Shown here: positions 1-4,651 of the stretch, piece by piece | Position numbering within the stretch: position 1 is the stretch's first letter | Layout: each line of letters begins with the position of its first letter | Source: Nostoc sp. CHAB 5715 | GTDB lineage: Bacteria > Cyanobacteriota > Cyanobacteriia > Cyanobacteriales > Nostocaceae | DNA length: 5,591 bases | Direction: 5' to 3' | Assembly: GCF_020829685.1 (NCBI RefSeq) | Contig: NZ_JAIVFR010000480.1 | Coordinates: forward strand, 1-5,591 | Notes under the pieces: model-generated | The model's input: the letters and a program-made list of their open reading frames with translations, nothing else | What the model was told of the DNA's origin: nothing | Database searches by the model: none | Translations under genes and position numbers: made by a program

Positions 1-63
1 CAGGAATTTCCAGTAGGCTTTCTGTAGCTTTGCCCGTACCATCGTCGGTAACGGATCTCTGAT
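1..63 (-). pseudogene. Inverted second copy of the same gene fragment, running off the left edge
   Basis: Read on the minus strand from 61 leftward, the sequence gives QRSVTDDGTGKATESLLEIP, identical to the plus-strand copy at 136-195 except Glu for Asp. Upstream in this frame there is a TAA (71-73 on the plus strand), so this copy is also cut off from its 5' part. Whether it continues to a normal C-terminus lies outside the window. Confidence 0.4.
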
Positions 64-196
64 GACCGAGTTAGTTACTAGAAAGCGCCTTTTGATCATC
101 CGCAACTTTTCGTTCCCAATGGACATCCAGGTAATCAGAGATCCGTTACCGACGATGGTACGGGCAAAGCTACAGATAGCCTACTGGAAATTCCTG
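1..196. repeat. 63-bp inverted duplication of coding sequence
   Basis: Positions 1-63 are the reverse complement of 134-196 with a single mismatch (20 against 177). The arms are separated by 70 nt. The left arm starts at the window edge and may continue outside. Both arms encode the same peptide stretch (SVTDDGTGKAT-D/E-SLLEIP) reading away from the centre, so this is an inverted duplication of part of a gene and not a transposon end. A transcript across it could form a very long hairpin. Seen directly in the sequence; the origin by fold-back duplication or recombination is inference. Confidence 0.9.
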
Positions 197-243
197 CTGT
201 TGGTAGGAATGGTGGTAGTGCTATACAAAATTTCTTGGAGTAA
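82..243 (+). pseudogene. 3' end of a broken gene, possibly a cytochrome c peroxidase-like protein
   Basis: The frame from 82 to the TAA at 241-243 reads KAPFDHPQLFVPNGHPGNQ, then a SVTDDGTGKATDSLLEIP stretch, then AVGRNGGSAIQNFLE. It has the look of a real protein C-terminus. A TAG at 79-81 closes the frame just upstream and no start codon fits, so only about 53 codons of the 3' end remain. The DHPQL..PNGH and EIPAVG patterns remind me of the C-terminal tail of secreted di-haem cytochrome c peroxidase-like proteins, but no haem motif is in the window, so the family is a guess. The hairpin at 277-312 lies shortly after the stop. A second, inverted copy of its middle part lies at 1-63. Confidence 0.45.
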
Positions 244-276
244 TACCATTTCACGAAAAACCTGATACAGATAGAT

Positions 277-312
277 ATGTAGGGGCGTACAGCTAGGTGT
301 ACGCCCCTACAT
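277..312. repeat. Palindromic GTACGCCCC repeat, possible terminator
   Basis: A perfect 15-bp inverted repeat (277-291 and 298-312, core TAGGGGCGTAC) encloses a 6-nt loop, GCTAGG. This is a recurrent dispersed palindrome in filamentous cyanobacteria, from general knowledge. It lies 34 nt after the stop at 243 on the plus strand and just after the stop of the minus-strand beta-lactamase remnant (316). It could therefore stop transcription from either side, although the following T-rich stretch (TTTATT) is short. Confidence 0.7.
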
Positions 313-315
313 TTA

Positions 316-567
316 TTAACGAGTGCGTAGGCGTAGCCCGCCGGAGGCATCGCCAAGTATCGGTTCTATATTGCTAACTTTGGTATTGTCTAGGTAATTA
401 TAGACTCTTCTTGAAACTTCACGGACAAAATCTCCAGCTTTGGGATCGTAGTTTGGTCTTTGCACCAAAACACCTGCTAAATAGCTTTTCCCGTTGGGCA
501 TTTGAATTATACCCGCATCACCAATGATAAATCTCAATGTACCAGTTTCAAATGCTCGCCTGGTCAA
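316..567 (-). pseudogene. C-terminal remnant of a class A beta-lactamase-like serine hydrolase
   Basis: About 83 codons remain. The stretch ETGTLRFIIGDAGIIQMPNGK, followed by SYLAGVLVQRP, NYDPKAGDF and VREVSRRVYNYL, matches the last beta-strand and terminal helix region of cyanobacterial class A beta-lactamase-like proteins (Beta-lactamase2 family, usually around 300 residues or more). The S-x-x-K and S-D-N catalytic motifs are absent because the N-terminal two thirds are missing. In the KTG triad position there is ETG, and homology appears to stop exactly there. Upstream in frame lie a few unrelated codons and then a TAG (613-615), so TTG at 567 is only a formal start. The C-terminus is replaced by codons of the repeat at 325-353. 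No activity is expected. Confidence 0.7.
325..353. repeat. Dispersed GC-rich cyanobacterial repeat inside a remnant gene
   Basis: On the minus strand this reads GCGATGCCTCC, then GGCGGGCTACG, then CCTACGC, a partly palindromic element I recognise as widely dispersed in Nostoc-type genomes. It is much more GC-rich than its surroundings. It overlaps the end of the beta-lactamase remnant and supplies its last residues (GDASGGLRLRT). Confidence 0.6.
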
Positions 568-678
568 CTTGCTTTGCCGATTGGGCAGTGCCAGGTATCG
601 GAAAGCCCCGAACTAGCACAAGTGGTACAGAAATTTGTCCAAGCAAATCGAGGTTGTAGGTTTGATATGCGGGTGTGA
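565..678 (+). other. Possible 3' remnant of an unidentified gene
   Basis: One plus-strand frame reads QLALPIGQCQVSESPELAQV, then VQKFVQANRGCRFDMRV, and a TGA at 676-678. It begins about where beta-lactamase similarity on the other strand ends. Amino acid composition looks protein-like, but there is no start and I do not recognise the family. The rest of 568-701 shows nothing else. Weak: it may be chance. Confidence 0.15.
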
Positions 679-701
679 GGTACAATCAGCTAAGACCAAG
701 T

Positions 702-917
702 TCACTCCCCCGTACGTATTAACAATCCCTGAAAGAGTCTAAACTCCTCACCTCCTATACGTATCACCTCCTCCCCGTTCCCGTTCACCTCGAAGTTTAA
801 GCCCCCCGTAACTGCCGATGCTTGAGAGTCATCAAGTTCCTCGAAAACTAGAGCTTGCATTTCTTCGTTGGCTGTGTTTTTGGCTGTTAAAAAAGCAGTC
901 AAGATTTTTTTAGTCAT
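702..917 (-). CDS. Double-glycine leader peptide, candidate bacteriocin/RiPP precursor
   Basis: This is a 71-residue protein starting MTKKILTAFLTAKN. The acidic stretch FEELDDSQASAVTGG (residues 25-39) has the form of a double-glycine leader end, with conserved-type Glu-Leu, hydrophobic positions and Gly-Gly at 38-39. Such leaders are cut by C39-peptidase ABC transporters during export. The predicted core, residues 40-71, is LNFEVNGNGEEVIRIGG then EEFRLFQGLLIRTGE. It contains no Cys and few Ser/Thr, so lanthionine-type crosslinks are unlikely. ATG at 917-915 is chosen because it follows the IS end and lies inside the target duplication; the frame stays open upstream only through IS sequence. 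No Shine-Dalgarno site is seen in front. No maturation or transporter gene is in the window, so the function is inferred from the leader alone. An IS element separates it from its native upstream DNA. Confidence 0.6.
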   Translation of the reverse strand: MTKKILTAFLTAKNTANEEMQALVFEELDDSQASAVTGGLNFEVNGNGEEVIRIGGEEFRLFQGLLIRTGE

Positions 918-921
918 AAAG
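912..921. repeat. Left 10-bp target site duplication of the IS
   Basis: AGTCATAAAG here is repeated exactly at 2409-2418, directly abutting the two IS ends. Its complement, CTTTATGACT, holds the start codon of the double-glycine peptide gene. Confidence 0.92.
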
Positions 922-943
922 CAATACGGTTCAGTTAAGGCTA
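922..943 (+). repeat. Left terminal inverted repeat of the IS
   Basis: This is a 22-bp end, identical in reverse complement to 2387-2408. Confidence 0.93.
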
Positions 944-991
944 GAATAGCTGTAAAATGGTCATTGTTTCCAAAAATGGAAATCAAGCACG

Positions 992-2389
992 GTGCATCTC
1001 AAAGAATTCTCATTAGTGTCTCCCAAGATACAAAGTACGGAGATATTCAAAGCGATAGAGGTCGCTATCCCAGCAACTTCAATCGAACAAGCGATCGCTA
1101 AAACTAAAGTAGAAGAGGAACGCCATCGTTCGTTACCAGCACAGCTGGTCATTTGTCTAATAATAGCAATGAGCCTGTGGTCGAGAGATTCAATGCGAGA
1201 TGTACTAAAAAATCTCATTGATGGTCTTTCAGAGGCATGGGTAAAAGTTGGTAAATATTGGCGTATCCCTTGTAAATCAGCTATCACCCAAAGCAGACAG
1301 CGACTAGGTGCAGGGGTAATGACGCAATTGTTTCATCAGTTGGTGCGACCAATGGCAAACAGCGAAACAATTGGAAGTTTTCTAAACGGACTAAGAATTG
1401 TAGTGATTGATGGAACTTGCTTAGATATCCCAGATAGTGATGAAAATGCAAGGGTTTTTGGTCGTCCCGGTAGTCGTCCTGGTACACGAGCGGCATTTCC
1501 CAAAGTTAGATTAGTTATTTTGGTAGAGGCAGGGACACATTTAATTTTTGATGCCTTAATGTGCCCATATAAGATTGGAGAGCGAGTTAGATCACTAAAA
1601 TTATTACGCTCAGTAACATCCGGAATGTTGTTAATGTGGGATAGAGGTTTGCACTCCTACGCTATGGTACAAGCAACAGTAAGTAAGGGTTGTGATTATT
1701 TAGGAAGAATACCAGAAGAGCGTTAAATTTTTAAACGAAGAAGCTTTAGAGGATGGTTCTTATTTAAGTTATATTTATCCTTCTGGTAAACTGAGAAAAA
1801 AAGGTTTTGAACCAATACAAGTACGAGTCATTGAGTACACAATTGAGAATCCTGATAACCCAGAAGAACAAATCAAATATCGTTTAATTACGAGCTTATT
1901 GGACATTGTAAAATTCCCAGCCCAGTTGCTAGCTTGTGAGTACCATCAACGTTGGGAAGTCGAGAATACGATTGATGAACTCAAAGTACATCTTCTAGGA
2001 CGAAAAACTCATATTCGTTCTCAAAAACCACGAGAAGTGGTGCAAGAAATTTACGGTTTATTATTAGGACATTGGGCTATCCGGTTGTTAATTTTTCAAG
2101 CTGCGACCAGTGCAGAAGTTGCACCCTTGCGTCTAAGTTTCACTGGAACATTACGAGTTGTTCGTCGTGCCCTCCCAAAATTTCAGCGTTTGCAACCACA
2201 AGAACTCCCCTTTTTTTGAGTTGGTTAACTGTGGAAATCCTCGACCAAGTTTTACCTGAAAGGGTTCATAGAAATAACCCAAGGGTTGTTAAAAAGCCTG
2301 TATCAAAATTTCGCTCTAAAAAAGTTAAACACAGAGGCACTGGAATAATAACCAATCCTCCTGTGTTTGTTGTTTTAAGCACTGCATAG
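992..2389 (+). pseudogene. IS4-family DDE transposase with two frameshifts
   Basis: The gene starts at GTG 992 (MHLKEFSLVSPKIQ) and would encode about 465 residues. The first part (992-1726) has the first catalytic Asp at residue 140 (VVIDGTCLDIPD) and the second at 217 (LLMWDRGLH). Between 1709 and 1721 the frame shifts by +1: the reading ends PEER-stop, while the next frame continues SVKFLNEEALEDGSYLSY. The second part carries the perfect YREK motif, Y-HQ-R-WEV-E-NTIDEL-K, with Tyr at 1941-1943, catalytic Glu at 1962-1964 and Lys at 1983-1985. A second shift of -1 occurs in the T7 run at 2211-2217, after which the C-terminus (FLSWLTVEILDQVLPE to VFVVLSTA) ends at TAG 2387-2389, inside the right terminal repeat. 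The transposase would cut and reinsert the IS by the usual DDE chemistry. Two shifts of opposite sense point to decay rather than programmed frameshifting, though slippage on T7 could partly rescue the second. Confidence 0.9.
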
Positions 2390-2408
2390 CCTTAACTGAA
2401 CCGTATTG
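2387..2408 (-). repeat. Right terminal inverted repeat of the IS
   Basis: This is the perfect 22-bp partner of 922-943. Its first three bases, TAG, are also the transposase stop codon. Confidence 0.93.
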
Positions 2409-2418
2409 AGTCATAAAG
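2409..2418. repeat. Right 10-bp target site duplication of the IS
   Basis: AGTCATAAAG is the exact partner of 912-921. This copy keeps the original sequence upstream of the peptide gene start; the left copy keeps the coding side. Confidence 0.92.
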
Positions 2419-2443
2419 ATAAAATCAAAAATCAGAACAAAAA

Positions 2444-2460
2444 CAGTCGAGCTTCGACTG
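2444..2460 (-). terminator. Small hairpin with T-run, possible attenuator of the peptide gene
   Basis: On the minus strand CAGTCGA-AGC-TCGACTG forms a perfect 7-bp stem with a 3-nt loop, followed at once by TTTTTG. This resembles a weak intrinsic terminator. It stands 27-43 nt before the original start codon, between the putative promoter and the gene, in the pre-insertion arrangement. Its role is inference. Confidence 0.3.
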
Positions 2461-2467
2461 CATAGTT

Positions 2468-2496
2468 AATGTATCAACATCTACAGGAAAAATCAA
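2468..2496 (-). promoter_or_regulatory. Putative original promoter of the double-glycine peptide gene
   Basis: On the minus strand a TTGATT box (2496-2491) and a TACATT box (2473-2468) are separated by 17 bp, matching sigma-70 consensus at four or more positions each. Before the IS arrived, transcription from here would have entered the 71-aa gene after about 45 nt. Now 1487 bp of IS lies between. AT-rich DNA yields such matches by chance, so this is tentative. Confidence 0.25.
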
Positions 2497-2647
2497 GGTT
2501 TTATACAAAACATCGTACTTTTCCTACCTTTCCTACCTTTTTTACAAACCGCTCCAAAATAAAGCCACACCGTTTCCTAACTTTTTTACATTTACAACAA
2601 AATGAAAACCTCACCCTTGGGAGACGGACATCCCTCTCTGTGATTTG

Positions 2648-2677
2648 ATATCATGTCCGGTTGAACAATTGTCATTG
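2648..2677. repeat. Diverged dispersed repeat, copy 1
   Basis: ATATCATGTCCGGTTGAACA and the next 10 nt match 4130-4159 at 23 of 30 positions, in the same orientation. The two copies bracket the Eis-like gene. The similarity is seen directly; that they are remnants of one repeat family is inference. Confidence 0.4.
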
Positions 2678-2745
2678 TGAGCGAAGCGAAGCAATCGCAA
2701 AGGTGTTGAGATTGCTTCACTGCACTTCGTTCCGTTCGCAATGAC
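2671..2745. repeat. REP-like dispersed inverted repeat
   Basis: GTCATTGTGAGCGAAGCGAA with GCAATC (2671-2696) pairs imperfectly with GATTGCTTCAC, a CTTCGTTCCG stretch and TTCGCAATGAC (2710-2745). Elements with this GTCATTGCGAGCGAAGCGAAG core are found in many bacterial genomes, including cyanobacteria, usually between genes. The mismatches show an aged copy. Confidence 0.7.
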
Positions 2746-2857
2746 ATATCGCAACTATTTAGCGAACATGTATGACTACGCAAAACCGTCCCTACCTCTT
2801 AGAGGAACAGGCTTGAACTAAAGTTCAACTCGCATAGAGGTTCGTTGACATCTCACA

Positions 2858-4048
2858 TTAAAAAAAATCAGCCACCCAAGGAGAACTACCTGCAAATATT
2901 TGCGTAGCTGCTGAAATAGCTGTTTCTGTCCCATGCAGTTTTCCGGCTATTTGCAAATGGTAAGGTGTGAACAAACTTGTATATATTGGTGCTAGTTCTC
3001 GAACATCTAGCTGGAACTCACCTTTTCCACCTTTTGTAACTTCACCGCGTCCATTGGCAACAGAAAGAATGAATTTACCATTGTTTGCATCTAGCAAATT
3101 ATCTTGAATATCTAGGTGCAGTTCAGTTTGAATTCCCGAAGGATAACCCCGCATGGACAGCGCCTTAACTACATCTACTACCCGCAGCATCCAACGCATC
3201 GTATACGTGAGTTTGGCAGTTTGCTCTGGTAGCAGCAATGTTAAGGAATCAATTGCAGAACTCCTCCATCGCACTTGATCAATTTGGGAGCGATGACTAG
3301 CAAGAAAAGACCAAAATGTTTGTGCAGCCGCAACTGTGAGAATTACCCAATCCTTGATTCGCAGAATTGCGCCATCCTCTTTTGAATGTTGACTGAAAAG
3401 GATGTAGCCTTCAGGTTTCTCTTTTGTACCGATAAAATATGCGTAAAATGTTTCCTTGTCATCTGGCTGGATTAAGCGCTCCCAGATTGCTGGATGTCGG
3501 TCTAAATATCCATGCGTTAATCTCGCCTGCTGCTGATATAGTTCATGAAAGACTTGATGATTGATTGGCACTATTGGTTGCAAAGGTAGGGGTTGCTCTC
3601 GCACTTGGATACTTTTAGTAGGAACTTCCCAATTACACCAGCTACCCCCCTGCTCATACCCGACTTTTCGATACAAGCCTTGAACTGCTGGATAAAGAGC
3701 AGAGAGCGGTATACCTCTAGCATAGAGTTCCTTGAGGGTGTGCTGCATGAGAGCGATCGCAGATCCCGAACCGCGATACTCTGGAGCAATGCCCACTACG
3801 GCAATTCCTGTCATTGGTACACGCACACCACCCCACCACTGGCCCATATCCAGAGTTGCCAATCCACCAACTAATTGCTCCGATTTACGGATAATGCGGA
3901 AGTTTTCTACGCCAATGAGATTGATGTAAGCTTTCTCGCCACCAAGCCCACTAATGAAACACTGCTCAAAGATAGTCCCAAGCTGTTGAATATCCTGTGG
4001 ATTGGCAAGAGTGCTGTATTCAAATTGAACCGTCATTTCTTCTACCAT
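2858..4048 (-). CDS. Eis-like GNAT N-acetyltransferase with SCP2-like C-terminal domain
   Basis: The protein has 396 residues, close to the roughly 400 of Mycobacterium tuberculosis Eis. The N-terminal GNAT domain has the acetyl-CoA loop IAPEYRGSGSA (residues 87-97) after strand GIAVVGI. The segment GIPLSALYPAVQGLYRKVGY (112-131) corresponds to the Eis region that ends in a conserved Tyr acting as general acid. The middle is a second GNAT-like fold, and the C-terminal part (about 290-396, MRWMLRVVDVVKAL onward) is the sterol-carrier-like domain. The chain ends in Phe-Phe; in Eis the C-terminal Phe carboxylate is the catalytic base, so the geometry seems kept. It should transfer acetyl from acetyl-CoA to an amine, but the natural substrate in cyanobacteria is unknown. 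ATG at 4036 (MTVQFEYS) is a possible alternative start four codons later; neither has a clear ribosome site. It appears monocistronic. Confidence 0.9.
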   Translation of the reverse strand: MVEEMTVQFEYSTLANPQDIQQLGTIFEQCFISGLGGEKAYINLIGVENFRIIRKSEQLVGGLATLDMGQWWGGVRVPMTGIAVVGIAPEYRGSGSAIALMQHTLKELYARGIPLSALYPAVQGLYRKVGYEQGGSWCNWEVPTKSIQVREQPLPLQPIVPINHQVFHELYQQQARLTHGYLDRHPAIWERLIQPDDKETFYAYFIGTKEKPEGYILFSQHSKEDGAILRIKDWVILTVAAAQTFWSFLASHRSQIDQVRWRSSAIDSLTLLLPEQTAKLTYTMRWMLRVVDVVKALSMRGYPSGIQTELHLDIQDNLLDANNGKFILSVANGRGEVTKGGKGEFQLDVRELAPIYTSLFTPYHLQIAGKLHGTETAISAATQIFAGSSPWVADFF

Positions 4049-4129
4049 TAGTAGTACAAAACCAGAATCATGCTACAGCAAGCGTTGTCTCAATGCTTCA
4101 CCAACTACGTTTCTTTTACTTAACCCATC

Positions 4130-4159
4130 ATATCGTGTCTGGTTAAAGACTTATCATTA
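4130..4159. repeat. Diverged dispersed repeat, copy 2
   Basis: ATATCGTGTCTGGTTAAAGA and the next 10 nt match 2648-2677 at 23 of 30 positions, same orientation. It lies 80 nt upstream of the Eis-like start. Confidence 0.4.
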
Positions 4160-4214
4160 AAACCGCAGTTCTTGCAGGGGGAAAGAGGGTTTTCCGATGA
4201 AAAACTCCATTTTT

Positions 4215-4282
4215 GGGCATGGGGAATCGGGCATGGGGCATGGGGAAGAAGTTACCAATGCCCAATGCCCAATGCCCAATGC
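4215..4282. repeat. Opposed short tandem heptamer arrays (STRR type)
   Basis: GGGCATG units run in a strict 7-bp period from 4215 to 4242 (four units, the second is GGGAATC). After a 9-nt AAGAAGTTA spacer, CCAATGC is repeated four times exactly at 4255-4282. On the other strand the second array reads GGGCATT-like units, so the two arrays are inverted relative to each other and can pair. Short tandem heptamers of this kind are a hallmark of heterocystous cyanobacterial genomes. Confidence 0.85.
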
Positions 4283-4333
4283 GGCGGGGCGGCTATCCCT
4301 CTCTACCCACGAGGGGATGGAGTTTCCCGCCGC
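4281..4333. repeat. Nested palindrome
   Basis: GCGGCGGG (4281-4288) pairs perfectly with CCCGCCGC (4326-4333). Inside, ATCCCTCTC (4295-4303) pairs with GAGGGGAT (4311-4318) with one bulge. It directly abuts the heptamer arrays and may be part of the same composite repeat or a small non-autonomous element. Confidence 0.55.
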
Positions 4334-4473
4334 TTTCGATGAATCTGAGCATTTGCAATATGCTTAAACGTGTTTCGGCTTTACAAGCGTGCCTTCGATT
4401 TTCATACTTTGGGCGATGAAAAACTTTATCCCCAATCCAAATTGGAATATTCAAAAGCCATAAAATTCACACC

Positions 4474-4638
4474 TTAATAGTCATTGTCAGCCACACAAAT
4501 GCCTTTACATTTAATACCGTTCGTAACGGTGCGCTGACAATGAGAACATAGAACTTTTTCGTTTTCTGTTTCTTGATTTGTCTTTAAACTAGTGCTTGCC
4601 TGTGATTTTTCTTTTTGGGTCTGGATTTTTAGAGTCAT
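4474..4638 (-). CDS. 54-aa protein with four-cysteine zinc-ribbon-like motif
   Basis: The frame from ATG 4638 to TAA 4474-4476 encodes 54 residues. The first 30 (MTLKIQTQKEKSQASTSLKT and on) are Lys/Gln/Glu/Ser-rich and probably disordered. The end, CSHCQRTVTNGIKCKGICVA followed by DNDY, has Cys at 31, 34, 44 and 48, spaced C-x2-C-x9-C-x3-C, a pattern suited to binding one zinc ion. There is no signal peptide or membrane segment, so it is likely cytoplasmic. It starts 13 nt after the nnrD stop on the same strand, so the two are probably cotranscribed, although no Shine-Dalgarno site precedes it. I do not recognise a named family; the organised cysteines and their clustering in a compact C-terminus argue for a real gene. 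A nucleic-acid or protein-binding knuckle is a possibility, not a conclusion. Confidence 0.65.
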   Translation of the reverse strand: MTLKIQTQKEKSQASTSLKTNQETENEKVLCSHCQRTVTNGIKCKGICVADNDY

Positions 4639-4651
4639 AGTTAAAAGCCGT

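Larger units (their letters stand above)
922..2408 (+). mobile_element. IS4-family insertion sequence, structurally complete, 1487 bp
   Basis: The ends are perfect 22-bp inverted repeats (922-943 and 2387-2408) beginning CAATACGGTTCAGTTAAGG. The CAGTTAAGG part resembles the ends of E. coli IS4. A 10-bp direct repeat flanks the element, within the 10-13 bp typical of the IS4 subgroup. One transposase gene fills it, with DDE residues and the YREK signature of the family. Perfect ends and an exact target duplication indicate a fairly recent insertion. The transposase has two frameshifts, so the copy probably cannot move on its own, but its ends could still be used by a related transposase in trans. 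Confidence 0.93.
2419..2857. other. Intergenic region without a supportable gene
   Basis: I see no coding sequence here in either strand that looks real. The region holds the putative upstream region of the peptide gene (2419-2500), a short CTTTCCTAC-type direct repeat near 2518-2537, a diverged dispersed repeat (2648-2677), a REP-like palindrome (2671-2745), and a 7-bp palindrome TTGAACT/AGTTCAA (2813-2828) just after the acetyltransferase gene. Confidence 0.6.
4049..4473. other. Repeat-rich intergenic spacer
   Basis: There is no convincing gene. The spacer contains the upstream region of the Eis-like gene (no clear promoter), a diverged dispersed repeat (4130-4159), two opposed heptamer arrays (4215-4282), a nested palindrome (4281-4333) and a 12-bp direct repeat CGATGAAAAACT (4195-4206 and 4414-4425) bracketing these repeats. 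I see nothing in 4334-4413 or 4426-4473. Confidence 0.6.

Noticed and set aside
62..265. 67-aa plus-strand frame beginning MTELVTRKRL
   Set aside because: It overlaps the better protein-like frame at 82-243 in a different phase and covers an inverted repeat; its sequence has no family look.
702..986. A 94-aa version of the double-glycine peptide starting at 986
   Set aside because: The first 23 residues are translated from the IS end and its target junction; the natural start is the ATG at 917.
2592..2783. 63-aa minus-strand frame
   Set aside because: It is translated from the REP-like palindrome and flanking repeats; no plausible start signal or family.
2813..2828. Terminator of the Eis-like gene at TTGAACT-AA-AGTTCAA
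   Set aside because: The 2-nt loop and AT-rich 7-bp stem without a following T-run on the minus strand make a real terminator unlikely.
4215..4282. CRISPR array
   Set aside because: The units are contiguous 7-mers with no spacers and the two arrays are in opposite orientation.
4213..4419. 68-aa plus-strand frame beginning MGMGNRAWGMG
   Set aside because: It is a translation of the heptamer arrays and palindrome.
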